Positions 17,238 to 24,725 of a DNA stretch of 64,000 nt are shown piece after piece (the first letter of the stretch is position 1; every line of letters begins with the position of its first letter). The DNA comes from Nonomuraea rubra (GTDB taxonomy: Bacteria; Actinomycetota; Actinomycetes; Streptosporangiales; Streptosporangiaceae), in the NCBI RefSeq assembly GCF_014207985.1, contig NZ_JACHMI010000001.1, positions 4,447,001 to 4,511,000 of the forward strand. The letters run 5' to 3'. The notes under the pieces were generated by a model. The model made no database searches. It was not told the origin of the DNA and saw nothing but the letters and a program-made list of their open reading frames with translations. The position numbers were made by a program, and so were the translations under genes.

Positions 17238-18182
17238 CTACCCCGGCGTGGTGAGGGCGTGGTGGCGGAAGTCGCTGGGCGTCATGCCGTACGCCGTACG
17301 GAAGGATCGGCTGAAGTCGGCGGGATGGACGAACCCCCAGCGGGCGGCGACGGCGTGGATCGGCAGCGCGCGGAACGCCGGGTCGGCCAGGTCGCGGCGG
17401 GCCCTCTCCAGACGCCTGCCCTTGATCCACGCGGCGACCGTCTCGCTCTGGCCCTGGAACAGCCGGTGCAGGTAGCTGACCGAGATGTGGTGCGCGGCGG
17501 CGATCTCGCGTGGTGACAGGCCCGGGTCGCGCAGGTGCGTGAGGATGTACGCCTGGACGCGCAGCGCGAGCCCGTGCCGGGGACCGCCGGGGCAGGGGCC
17601 GCTCGACTCCTCGATCTCCGCGGCGAGGAAGGCGGTGACGAGGTCGACGAGCGCCACGCCCAGCCGCGAACGGTCGGCGGACCCCAGCGCGTTCCTCCTG
17701 TCGGCCAGGGTGGCGGTGAAGTTCCGCAGGACGGCGCCGAGCCCGCTCGTGCCCCGCACGGACCGGCCGAGCACCCCGTCGAGGTCCGCCGCGCCGAACG
17801 GCAGCAGGGACCTCGGGAACGCGAGCAACAACATCTCGAACTCCTCGCGTTCGGCCGAGCCGGTCATCGCGCAACCCTCCAGCCGCGCCATGTCGTGCGC
17901 GTACACCTCGCCGGGGGTCACCTTGGCATCCCGCGCACCCCAGGTGGCCGTGATCGTGCCGTGGACGGGCATGACGATCTGGTACTGCTCGTCGTGCCAG
18001 GCGCCGTCCCCACCGGTCCGGCGGCGCCGCACCGTCATCGGGCTGACCGACTTGACCGCCACCTGCACCGCGCCGAGATCCGCCTCGCGCCCGCCGGCCT
18101 GGAACGCGCGGTCGTGAGCGGTGGTCACCTCCAGGCCGGCCAGGTGGTTCTCGAACAGGTCGAACGAAGCCCCTGCAGTCAT
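17238..18182 (-). CDS. AraC family regulator (first of two paralogues)
   Basis: ATG 18182 follows GGGGGAAGAGG, so the upstream frame extension to 18308 is rejected. The 314-residue protein has an AraC_binding_2 N-terminal domain (about 20-190) and a C-terminal double helix-turn-helix (about 210-310) with AAAHHISVSYLHRLFQ and HAVAARWGFVHPADFSRSF. Its DNA-binding domain is closely similar to that of the AraC gene at 19721-20542. The two flank the MFS exporter, and this one is divergent from the leader ORF upstream of that gene. It likely controls the exporter or itself. Confidence 0.88.
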   Translation of the reverse strand: MTAGASFDLFENHLAGLEVTTAHDRAFQAGGREADLGAVQVAVKSVSPMTVRRRRTGGDGAWHDEQYQIVMPVHGTITATWGARDAKVTPGEVYAHDMARLEGCAMTGSAEREEFEMLLLAFPRSLLPFGAADLDGVLGRSVRGTSGLGAVLRNFTATLADRRNALGSADRSRLGVALVDLVTAFLAAEIEESSGPCPGGPRHGLALRVQAYILTHLRDPGLSPREIAAAHHISVSYLHRLFQGQSETVAAWIKGRRLERARRDLADPAFRALPIHAVAARWGFVHPADFSRSFRTAYGMTPSDFRHHALTTPG

Positions 18183-18274
18183 CGATGCCTCTTCCCCCGG
18201 ACATACGGCGCCCACCATGATCCCGGCCGGCCCGCCCGCCGTCCATGACGGGGAGTCCACGGCCACTTGACGGA

Positions 18275-18334
18275 GGATGCACGCGCACCGCCGTGCATCC
18301 GGTGTCAACGATCCGGCGACCCGTGGTCAACACG
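18275..18334. promoter_or_regulatory. Inverted and direct repeats in AraC/MFS divergent region
   Basis: The 343 bp between the AraC and MFS starts hold several elements. GGATGCACG and CGTGCATCC (18275-18300) form a perfect 9-bp dyad with an 8-bp loop. It is followed by two similar half-sites, GTGTCAACG (about 18302) and GTGGTCAACACG (about 18322), as expected for AraC-type direct-repeat binding. A TTGACG lies at 18268. The leader ORF and hairpins follow (separate entries). Confidence 0.45.
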
Positions 18335-18398
18335 GCTCGCGAACGGGCGGCCAGCATCGATTCATGGGGTCCGCGAGACAGGGGAGGAGGTGAACGCG

Positions 18399-18431
18399 AT
18401 GAAGATCACGCGCCAGAACACGTGGTACTAG
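18399..18431 (+). CDS. Ten-codon leader ORF (MKITRQNTWY)
   Basis: ATG 18399 follows an ideal SD (GGGGAGGAGG, 8 bp spacing) and the frame stops at TAG 18429-18431. The predicted peptide is MKITRQNTWY. It lies 94 bp before the MFS start. The heptamer CACCTCC right after the stop can pair with GGAGGTG of its own SD, and a perfect 11-bp hairpin (18451-18484) lies between it and the MFS gene. This is the layout of a translation- or transcription-attenuation leader peptide. A minimal RiPP precursor is possible, but no modifying enzyme is adjacent. No homologue was checked. Confidence 0.5.
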   Translation: MKITRQNTWY

Positions 18432-18450
18432 CACCTCCCGGAGAAGGAGC

Positions 18451-18484
18451 CGGCGGACTCGCTGAACGTGCCGCGAGTCCGCCG
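18451..18484 (+). promoter_or_regulatory. Attenuator-like hairpin between leader ORF and MFS gene
   Basis: CGGCGGACTCG and CGAGTCCGCCG are perfect 11-bp arms around a 12-nt loop, 19 bp after the leader ORF stop and 41 bp before the MFS ATG. No T-run follows, so it may act on translation or through Rho. A competing pairing exists between the leader SD and CACCTCC (18432-18438). Confidence 0.55.
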
Positions 18485-18525
18485 TTCCCCGTCCAGGGCC
18501 CGTCGCATCGAAAGGGGGCACGCGC

Positions 18526-19791
18526 ATGGCGAGGGTTCACGCCGCGGCGGCGACGTACCGGGAGGTCTTCGCGGTCCGCGAGTTCCGCGGCCTGTTCGCC
18601 GCGCACCTGCTCTCACTGGCGGGCGACCAGCTCTCCAAGATCGCGGCCTCCGCCGTGGTCTTCGGCGCCACCGGGTCCGCGCTGCTGGCCGCGATCACGT
18701 TCGGGGTCGGCTACCTGCCGTGGGTGGTGGTCGGGCCGGTGCTCGCCACCCTCTCCGACCGGTTCCCCCGGCGGACGGTGATGGTCGCCTGCGACCTGGC
18801 CCGCATGCTGCTGATGCTCGTGCTCGCCGTTCCCGGCCTCCCGCCCGGCGTGCTGATCGGGGTGCTGTTCGGGTCCGCGCTGCTGGCCCCGCCGGCGCAG
18901 GCGGCCCGCTCGGCGATCATGCCGCAGGTGCTCGACGGCGACCGGTACGTCGTCGCCGCCGGCATCAGCAGCCTCACCGCCCAGCTCGCCCAGGTGCTGG
19001 GCTTCGCGGCGGGCGGGTTGCTGGTGGGGGCGCTGTCACCGCGCGCCGCGCTGGTCGCCGACGCGGCGACGTTCGGCCTGTCGGCCTTGCTGCTCGCCCT
19101 CTGCCTGGCCCGCCGCCCCGCACCGCCCCGCGGCCCCGCCTCCTCCGTGCTCAGGGACACCCTCGACGGCGTGCGGCTCGTCAGGTCCAGCCGCACGCTG
19201 CGCGCGTGCGTGCTGCCGGCGGTGGCGGGGGCGGCGTTCACGAGCGCGCCGTCCGGCCAGATGATCGCGTACGCGGGGGAGCTGGGCGGCGGCGAGGAGC
19301 TCGCCGGGCTGCTGCTCAGCGCCGTGTCGCTCGGCTGCGTGGCGGGCGCGGTCGGCCACGGGCGGTTCACCTCGCCCGCGCGGCGGTTGCGCCAGGTGCG
19401 GGCGATGGCGGTGACGTCCTGCCTCGCCCTGGTCCCGATCGCGGCCGGCCCGCCGCTGCCGGTCCTGCTGGCGTTGCTGGCCCTCTCGGGGTACGGCACG
19501 GCGTTCCAGATCACGCTGAACGCCCGCTTCGTCACCGAGGTGCCCGACACCCACCGCGCCCGCGCCTTCGGCGTCGCGGTGGCCGCGATGATGGCGGGCA
19601 ACGGCCTGGCGACCGCGGCCTCGGGCGCCGTGTCCGATCTGCTCGGCTCCCCCTCGCTCGCGATCGGCCTGTGCGGCGTGGCCGGCGTGGTGTGCCTGCT
19701 GCCGCTGACGAGGAACCCCCTCACGCCACCGGACGCGGGCTCACAGCCTTCAGCCGGAACTCCTTCGGCGGCAGGCCGTACCTCGCCCTGA
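18526..19791 (+). CDS. MFS exporter
   Basis: The 421-residue protein has about 12 hydrophobic segments and the MFS loop motif LSDRFPRRTVMV after helix 2, plus NARFVTEVPDTHRARAFG, typical of the MFS_3/enterobactin-exporter-like group. It should export a small molecule by proton antiport. The ATG follows AAAGGGGG. It is preceded by a leader ORF and hairpin and is flanked by two AraC paralogues. Its last 71 bp overlap the tail of the convergent AraC gene, so the hydrophilic C-terminal tail (PPDAGSQPSAGTPSAAG) is encoded opposite another protein. Confidence 0.9.
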   Translation: MARVHAAAATYREVFAVREFRGLFAAHLLSLAGDQLSKIAASAVVFGATGSALLAAITFGVGYLPWVVVGPVLATLSDRFPRRTVMVACDLARMLLMLVLAVPGLPPGVLIGVLFGSALLAPPAQAARSAIMPQVLDGDRYVVAAGISSLTAQLAQVLGFAAGGLLVGALSPRAALVADAATFGLSALLLALCLARRPAPPRGPASSVLRDTLDGVRLVRSSRTLRACVLPAVAGAAFTSAPSGQMIAYAGELGGGEELAGLLLSAVSLGCVAGAVGHGRFTSPARRLRQVRAMAVTSCLALVPIAAGPPLPVLLALLALSGYGTAFQITLNARFVTEVPDTHRARAFGVAVAAMMAGNGLATAASGAVSDLLGSPSLAIGLCGVAGVVCLLPLTRNPLTPPDAGSQPSAGTPSAAGRTSP

Positions 19792-20542
19792 AGGCCCGGC
19801 TGAAGTCGGCGGGGTTCACGAAACCCCAGCGGCCGGCGATGGCGTACACCGGGAGGTCGAGCAGCACCGGGTCGGTCAGGTCGCGCCTGGCCCGGTCCAG
19901 CCGCAGGCCCCGGATCCAGGCCGCCACCGTCGTCCCGGCGTCCTGGAACAGGCGGTGCAGGTAGCTGACCGAGATGTGGTGCGCCGCGGCCACCGACCGC
20001 GGGCCGAGCTCGGGGTCGGGCAGGTGCTCCTTTATGTAGGCGCGGATCCGCAGGGTCAGCTCGGCGCGCGGGTCCGGCGGCACGACGGTGCCGCCGTCCG
20101 GCCCGTCCGGCGCCTCCGCGGCCACCGCCAGGAACGCGGTCAGCAGGTCGAGCAGCACCATGCCCAGCCGCGGCCCGTCCGCCGGGCGCAACGTCTCCTG
20201 CTCGTCCACCAGGTCCGCGACGAAACGGCGGAGCAGGGCGCCGACGCCGCCGGTGTCGGGCAGGCCGCGGCCCAGCAGCCGCTCCACCGGCTCCTGCGGA
20301 AGCGGCAGCAGCGCCTTGGGCACGCGTGCGACGGCCCCTTCCAGCAGGCCGGCCGCTCCGCCCCGCGTGACGGCGTCGTGGACGACGACCTGGCCCCCGC
20401 ACATCCTGCCGGTCAGCGGCACCAGGATCTGGTAGCCGTCATCGGCCTCCAGCGGAAGCCGGGGGTTGATCACCACCTGGATCGGGCCGAGCGTGATCCG
20501 CCGCTCCAGGTCGCGGAAGTCGATCCACCTCTGCGCGCTCAT
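19721..20542 (-). CDS. AraC family regulator (second paralogue)
   Basis: The C-terminal AraC double helix-turn-helix carries AAAHHISVSYLHRLFQ and YAIAGRWGFVNPADFSRAF. The N-terminal domain is shorter and more divergent than in the AraC gene at 17238, but the junction LVDLLTAFLA-like segment is shared. Two ATGs in tandem (20545, 20542) follow AAGGAGGG; the second has the better spacing and gives 273 residues. It converges on the MFS gene with a 71-bp tail overlap and starts inside the 3' end of a TetR frame. Local duplication with the first AraC is likely. Confidence 0.85.
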   Translation of the reverse strand: MSAQRWIDFRDLERRITLGPIQVVINPRLPLEADDGYQILVPLTGRMCGGQVVVHDAVTRGGAAGLLEGAVARVPKALLPLPQEPVERLLGRGLPDTGGVGALLRRFVADLVDEQETLRPADGPRLGMVLLDLLTAFLAVAAEAPDGPDGGTVVPPDPRAELTLRIRAYIKEHLPDPELGPRSVAAAHHISVSYLHRLFQDAGTTVAAWIRGLRLDRARRDLTDPVLLDLPVYAIAGRWGFVNPADFSRAFRARYGLPPKEFRLKAVSPRPVA

Positions 20543-21167
20543 CATCCCTCCTTGGCTCGGGGCAGGCGGCGCCGGCCCGGGACCGGCGATGGTCCACGAC
20601 GGCGCGGACGGCGTCGGCCGCGCGGGCGGCGACCGGTGCGGCGGCTCGCGGGCCGGGGCCGAACGAGGCGTCCATGAGCAGCACCGCGTGCCCGTGGGCG
20701 ATGGCGACGACGGTCTCCGTGAGGTGCACCGCGTCCTCCTCCGCCTCGGTGATCAGCCGTGCCGGCTCCAGGAACGCCCGCGCCACCGGGCGGGCCGCCT
20801 CCTCCACCTCCGGGTAGCGCCGCTTGTCCAGGCCCACGCCGATCAGCGCCACGAACAGGGGCCGGTTGGCCGCGGCGGCCGAGACGTACGCGCGGGCCGC
20901 CTCGGACAGCCTCTCGGCGGGAGTCTCCCCGCCCGCCGACCCCACGGCCTGCCCGATGACCTCGCACGCCTGCGCCGCCACCGCGGCGACGAGCCGGTCA
21001 CGGTCGGCGAAGTGGCGGTAGGGGGCGGCGACGCTCACCCCCAGCTGGCGGCTGGCCTCCGCCAGGGTGAAGCCCTTCACGCCGCGCTCACCGATCAGCT
21101 GGACGGCGGCGTCGATCAGAGCGGCGCGCAGGTCGCCGTGGTGATACCCGCGCTTCTTGACCCTCAC
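20439..21167 (-). CDS. TetR family regulator with overrunning C-terminus
   Basis: The N-terminal TetR domain (GFTLAEASRQLGVSVAAPYRHF) is followed by a TetR_C_13-like helical domain with HGHAVLLMDASFG. GTG 21167 gives MRVKKRGYHHGDLR, with AAGGG upstream; a GTG at 21176 is the alternative. After RAVVDHRRSRAG the frame runs about 50 Arg/Pro-rich residues into the AraC gene, overlapping it by 104 bp. In the neighbouring frame a TGA falls exactly on the first AraC ATG (ATGA). A late frameshift may therefore have destroyed an original coupled stop. Confidence 0.8.
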   Translation of the reverse strand: MRVKKRGYHHGDLRAALIDAAVQLIGERGVKGFTLAEASRQLGVSVAAPYRHFADRDRLVAAVAAQACEVIGQAVGSAGGETPAERLSEAARAYVSAAAANRPLFVALIGVGLDKRRYPEVEEAARPVARAFLEPARLITEAEEDAVHLTETVVAIAHGHAVLLMDASFGPGPRAAAPVAARAADAVRAVVDHRRSRAGAACPEPRRDDERAEVDRLPRPGAADHARPDPGGDQPPASAGGR

Positions 21168-21217
21168 GACCCACACCCTTCGCTCGTCCGCGGGTCAGCG
21201 TACGCCACGGCCCGGGC

Positions 21218-22054
21218 TCAGCCGGAGAACGGGACCAGGCGGCCCATCAGGCGGTCCCAGCCGCGGTCGCCCAGCAGCCGCCGCAGCAGCGGAGCCAGCC
21301 GGGTGCCGCTGCCGATCGGGTAGCGGGTCCTGGGCCGCCGGGAGGTGATCGCCCGCACGATCACGTCGGCGACGGCCTGCGCGTCGAGCACGTTGCGCGC
21401 CTCGGGCCGGTGCGCCCGGTCGGTCATCGCGCGCACGTTGGCCATGAAGGTGGCGTACGGGCTGCCGCTGTCCGTCCTCGCCTGGAGGTCCCAGCCGGTG
21501 TCCATCAGCCGCGTACGCACCGCGCCCGGCTCCAGCAGCACCACCCGCACGCCGAACCCGGTGACCTCCAGGCGCAGCGCGTCGCTGAGCGCCTCCAGGG
21601 CGAACTTGGTCATGGCGTACGCGCTGGACGCCGGTGGCGCGACGAGGCCGGCGCCGGACCCGAGGTAGACGACCGTGCCCGAGCGCTGGGCGCGCATGCC
21701 GGGCAGCACGAGCTGGGTCAGCCGGATCCCGCCGAGCACGTTCGTCTCGAACTGCCGCCGGTACTGCTCCAGCGTGAGCTCCTCCACGGCGCCGACCTGC
21801 GTGTATCCGGCGTTGTTGACGAGCGCGCCGACCGCGCCGTGCTCCTTCTCGACCGCCTCGACCGCCTGCGCGCAGGAGTCCTCGTCGGTCACGTCGAGGG
21901 GCAGGATCCGGCAGCCGGCGCCCGCCAGGTCCTCGATCGTCTCGGGACGGCGGGCGGTGGCCCAGGTCGGCAGGCCCGCCCTGGCCAGGGTGAGTGCCGT
22001 GGCCCGGCCGATGCCCGAGGAGCAGCCGGTGACGAGCACCGCTGATGACGTCAT
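21218..22054 (-). CDS. Short-chain dehydrogenase/reductase
   Basis: ATG 22054 follows GGGAGG. The 278-residue classical SDR shows the cofactor motif TGCSSGIG at residues 9-16, NNAG near 87, a catalytic Ser in GSGAG and the YAMTK motif (Tyr and Lys) near 157-161. The Arg at the first basic position (TARRPE) fits NADP(H). The C-terminal part contains ITSRRPRTRYPIG, typical of the retinol-dehydrogenase-like oxidoreductase group. The substrate is not predictable. The promoter region carries a strong dyad, so it is probably repressed by a TetR protein, perhaps the one just downstream. Confidence 0.9.
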   Translation of the reverse strand: MTSSAVLVTGCSSGIGRATALTLARAGLPTWATARRPETIEDLAGAGCRILPLDVTDEDSCAQAVEAVEKEHGAVGALVNNAGYTQVGAVEELTLEQYRRQFETNVLGGIRLTQLVLPGMRAQRSGTVVYLGSGAGLVAPPASSAYAMTKFALEALSDALRLEVTGFGVRVVLLEPGAVRTRLMDTGWDLQARTDSGSPYATFMANVRAMTDRAHRPEARNVLDAQAVADVIVRAITSRRPRTRYPIGSGTRLAPLLRRLLGDRGWDRLMGRLVPFSG

Positions 22055-22070
22055 GGCGGGTTCCTCCCGA

Positions 22071-22110
22071 ATGTTAATGCCGATAACACTGGTGCTAATG
22101 ACATTAACAT
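22071..22110. promoter_or_regulatory. Operator candidate before SDR gene
   Basis: ATGTTAATG (22071-22079) and CATTAACAT (22102-22110) are perfect 9-bp arms. Within the right side, TAATG-A-CATTA (22096-22106) is an exact palindrome. The site covers the likely promoter of the SDR, 17 bp upstream of its start. A TetR family protein is the likely binder. Confidence 0.6.
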
Positions 22111-22197
22111 CCGGCCGCCGGAAGGGGCGGGGGAGTGGACGCTGGATCAAGGAACCGTGCACCCACCGTCAACTCGTCCCGCCGCCCCGGCCTGGGG

Positions 22198-22479
22198 CTA
22201 GGCCTCGACGAGCTGGACGATCTCGCGCGGGCGTGACTCCCGCTCGTCGAAGGCGATGTCCACCCCCGCCGCCCCCTGTGCGGCCACCAGCGAGGCGGCG
22301 GACGCCTCCTGCGACTCCCAGCGGACGATCGAGACCACCGCCTCGCCCGCCAGCCACGCCTCGGCCGACAGGCACCCCGGCGTTCCCCTGAACACCTCCG
22401 CGACCCGGTGGACGCGGGCGACGAACTCCTCGCGGTGCTCGGCGCGCGGGTAGTGATGGGCGACCATGGCCACCTTCAT
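22198..22479 (-). CDS. Antibiotic biosynthesis monooxygenase (ABM) domain protein
   Basis: The 93-residue protein is a single ferredoxin-like ABM/dabb fold: MKVAMVAHHYPRAEHREEFV, a GTPGCLSAEAWL core strand, IVRWESQEA, and a C-terminal strand REIVQLVEA. Such small dimeric proteins oxidise aromatic polyketides or degrade haem, or act as signal/stress proteins. The start follows GAGGAGAG. It is divergent from the TetR at 22573 (93 bp between them) and probably controlled by it. Confidence 0.75.
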   Translation of the reverse strand: MKVAMVAHHYPRAEHREEFVARVHRVAEVFRGTPGCLSAEAWLAGEAVVSIVRWESQEASAASLVAAQGAAGVDIAFDERESRPREIVQLVEA

Positions 22480-22572
22480 GACGCTCTCCTCGGGGTTCTC
22501 GCGGCCGGCCGACGCGGCCGCCTGTGTTGGCCAGCATAGAATATGATTTACGGCATAGGAGAAGGGGGTGGC

Positions 22573-23199
22573 GTGACAACACGACGGGAGCAGACGAGCC
22601 AGGAGAGCCGCGAGCTGATCCTGGCGGCGGCGGCCGAGCTCTTCGCCGCCAAGGGGTACCGGCAGACCACGTTCGCGGACGTGGCCGAACGGTCCGGCAT
22701 CAGCAGAGGGTCGATCCCGTGGCACTTCGGCAGCAAGGAGGGCCTGCTGCTGGCCGTGCTCGAACGTTCGGTGGAGATGATCCGCGCGCGCCTCGGCGAG
22801 GAGCCGGGCGAGAGCGGGGAGGCGGGGTTCGACCGGATGGTGGAGGCCGCCGCCGCCCTGTTCGTGCTGCCCACCACCAAGCTGTTCGTGACCCTCCTGG
22901 TGGAGGCGCTGGAGCCGGGCTCGCCGATCCAGGGCCGGTACGTGGAGATCCACAACACCCTGCGCGAGCACTGCAGGCGGTCGCTGGAACGGCTGCCCCT
23001 GCCGCCGGAGCTGTCCGCCGACGCGCTGGCCGTGATGATCATCGGGGCCGGGATCGGCGTTCACCAGCAGTGGCTGCTGGCGCCCGGCCTGGTCGACCCG
23101 GACAGGGCGCTGGCGGCACTGCGCACGCTGCTGGCGGCCGCGATGGTGCCGCACGCCGGCCAGGGTGGAGACGGTCAGGGGTGGAGCGTGGGCCGGTAG
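22573..23199 (+). CDS. TetR family regulator
   Basis: The N-terminal domain FADVAERSGISRGSIPWHFGSKEGLLLAVL is a clear TetR helix-turn-helix; the C-terminal domain is all helical (TetR_C_6-like). GTG 22573 is preceded by GAAGGGGG; an in-frame ATG at 22543 lies in an AT-rich promoter-like patch (TATGAT) and is less likely. The product is 208 residues. It is divergent from the ABM protein and overlaps the convergent DHFR-fold gene by 25 bp at the 3' ends. It probably represses the ABM gene. Confidence 0.87.
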   Translation: MTTRREQTSQESRELILAAAAELFAAKGYRQTTFADVAERSGISRGSIPWHFGSKEGLLLAVLERSVEMIRARLGEEPGESGEAGFDRMVEAAAALFVLPTTKLFVTLLVEALEPGSPIQGRYVEIHNTLREHCRRSLERLPLPPELSADALAVMIIGAGIGVHQQWLLAPGLVDPDRALAALRTLLAAAMVPHAGQGGDGQGWSVGR

Positions 23200-23753
23200 A
23201 CGAGCTCCTGGATGTGCTCGCCGAGCGTCCGGCACTCGAGCAGTTCGAGGTCGAAGTCCGCCGCACCCTGGAAGACCGGCTCCGTCCCGGTCCGGCCGGT
23301 GATCACGGGGAAGAGCGTCACCTGGACGCGGTCCACCAGGCCGGCGGCCATCAGCGCCCGGTTCAGCGACAGGCTGCCGTGCGAGCGCAGCGGCACCTCG
23401 GACTCCTCCTTGAGCCGGGCGACGACGTCCACGGCGTCGCCGCGCGCGATGGTCGCGTCCGGCCAGCCGAACGTTTCCTCCAGCGTGCTCGACACCACCG
23501 TCGCCGGCAGGCTCCGCATCCGCGTCACCCAGGGGTCGAGCACCTCGGACCCCTCGGTGCTGGAGGCCAGCATCCGCGCGAACGCCCGGAACGTGTTCGC
23601 CCCGAAGACCATCCGCTGCTCCTCCTCGTACACGGAGAGGCGGTGGCCGAGCAGCTCGGGGCCCTGCTTGCCCCAGTAGCCGGTCCAGTCGCCGCCGGCG
23701 GTGCCGAAGCCGTCGAGGCTGGAGAAGACGTCGAAGGTGTAGGTGGCGGTCAT
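23175..23753 (-). CDS. DHFR-fold (RibD C-terminal) reductase
   Basis: ATG 23753 follows GAGGAGG; the upstream extension to 23837 is rejected. The 192-residue protein begins TATYTFDVFSSLDGFGT, the usual start of the RibD_C/YwjB family, with GYWGKQG, FGANTFRAF, and SHGSLSLNRALMAAGLVDRVQVTLFPVITG near the end. These NADPH-dependent enzymes reduce pyrimidine- or pteridine-like substrates, but most members of this group have no assigned substrate. It overlaps the TetR gene tail-to-tail by 25 bp. Confidence 0.88.
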   Translation of the reverse strand: MTATYTFDVFSSLDGFGTAGGDWTGYWGKQGPELLGHRLSVYEEEQRMVFGANTFRAFARMLASSTEGSEVLDPWVTRMRSLPATVVSSTLEETFGWPDATIARGDAVDVVARLKEESEVPLRSHGSLSLNRALMAAGLVDRVQVTLFPVITGRTGTEPVFQGAADFDLELLECRTLGEHIQELVYRPTLHP

Positions 23754-23940
23754 GAGGCCCTCCTCGCGTACGGGGTGTGCCCATGCAGACCGCGGCCCTC
23801 GGCAGAACTCATCGCGGACGCCTCGCACGACGTCCACCGGATGAAAATTTCACGGTCAGGAAAGTTTTGGAAAACGGGTGTCCGGCCATGTGGGCGCGCC
23901 GAACCTGTTTATCGACCTGGGCCGGGAGGATGGCTCATGG

Positions 23941-23986
23941 TTGACACGGGCCTGGCCAATTATTGATGCTCGTGGGAGCGCTCCCA
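23941..23986 (+). promoter_or_regulatory. Promoter with exact CebR/CelR-type operator
   Basis: TGGGAGCGCTCCCA (23973-23986) is a perfect 14-bp palindrome. It is identical to the operator described for the LacI-family cellobiose repressors CebR and CelR in Streptomyces and Thermobifida. It lies 32 bp after a TTGACA (23941), at the expected start of transcription, and 34-64 bp before the DoxX start. The 266-bp gap between the DHFR-fold and DoxX genes otherwise shows an AT-rich stretch near 23840-23880 and nothing else clear. Confidence 0.7.
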
Positions 23987-24019
23987 TATTTCCCTTCCAG
24001 TCAGGGAACAAGACCCGGC

Positions 24020-24469
24020 ATGACCTCTGCAGAAAGGACGGACGCCGCTGTGGAAACGCTGCTCAAACAGCAGGGGCTTTTCCTGGCCTGCTACCGTTTC
24101 GTGACCGGACTATTGTTCGCCTGCCACGGCGCGGCGACGCTCTTCAACGTCCTGGGCGGCCCTGCGGGCCCGGCGCCCGCGTTCATGCAGTGGCCCGGGT
24201 GGTGGGCCGCGGTCATCGAGCTGGTCGCCGGCACGCTCGTCGTCCTCGGCGTGGCCACGCGCGCCGCCGCCGTCCTCTGCTCGGGCACCATGGCCTACGC
24301 CTACTTCGTCGTTCACCAGCCCCAGGCGCTGTTCCCGATCGAGAACGGCGGCGAGAAGGCCGCCCTCTTCTGCTGGGCCTTCCTGCTCATCGCCGTCCTC
24401 GGCCCCGGCCGGTGGGCCCTGTCCGCGCGGCCGGCCTCCGAACGCGCCCTCGCCCACGAGGAGGCCTGA
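24020..24469 (+). CDS. DoxX family membrane protein
   Basis: The protein has four hydrophobic helices in DoxX arrangement: [61 protein letters not shown], and [18 protein letters not shown]. The motif [16 protein letters not shown] segment ([13 protein letters not shown]) is typical. DoxX proteins are integral membrane oxidoreductase-linked subunits, mostly of unknown role. ATG 24020 gives 149 residues; GTG 24050 with GAAAGGA upstream is an alternative. An ATG further upstream lies inside the operator and is rejected. The promoter carries a CebR-type operator. Confidence 0.85.
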   Translation: MTSAERTDAAVETLLKQQGLFLACYRFVTGLLFACHGAATLFNVLGGPAGPAPAFMQWPGWWAAVIELVAGTLVVLGVATRAAAVLCSGTMAYAYFVVHQPQALFPIENGGEKAALFCWAFLLIAVLGPGRWALSARPASERALAHEEA

Positions 24470-24479
24470 CGGCGACCCG

Positions 24480-24511
24480 CCCGCCGCCGGGCCCCGGGCT
24501 CCGGCGGCGGG
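24480..24511 (+). terminator. Terminator hairpin after DoxX gene
   Basis: CCCGCCGCCGG and CCGGCGGCGGG form a perfect 11-bp stem around a 10-nt loop, 10 bp after the DoxX stop. There is no T-run. Confidence 0.6.
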
Positions 24512-24596
24512 AGTTCGGGGGGCCTGGTTCGGTGCCCGGAAAATGTGTGCTAGGCTGATGAGCGTTGCAGTTGTTGTACCCATAAAAGACTTCGTA

Positions 24597-24636
24597 CGCA
24601 CCTGGCAGATGTTTCCCCCAGGTGCGTTTTGTGTTT
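24597..24636 (+). promoter_or_regulatory. Hairpin plus T-rich tail in cold-shock gene leader
   Basis: CGCACCTGG and CCAGGTGCG (24597-24626) form a perfect 9-bp stem with a 12-nt loop, followed by TTTTGTGTTT. It has the form of an intrinsic terminator, yet it lies 90 bp inside the leader of the cold-shock gene, just after an AT-rich segment (GTTGTTGTACCCATAAAAG). It may be a temperature-sensitive attenuator, or the end of a short upstream transcript. Confidence 0.6.
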
Positions 24637-24725
24637 CCGGTCATTTCCGGATGGGCTTTCATCACGGCGACACCGTGATTCGCACGGTGCGAATCACGCC
24701 ACTCCACGTCTCTAAGGAGATCGCC

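Noticed and set aside
18399..18431. Minimal RiPP precursor (biarylitide- or tryptorubin-like)
   Set aside because: No P450, radical SAM or other modifying enzyme lies nearby; a leader peptide fits the hairpins better. It is kept only as an alternative.
22198..23784. Single long minus-strand frame joining the ABM protein to upstream sequence
   Set aside because: The ABM protein has its own ATG and SD at 22479; the upstream part is antisense to a TetR and out of frame with the DHFR-fold gene.
23963..24019. Upstream start for the DoxX protein
   Set aside because: It would place the CebR-type operator inside the coding region.
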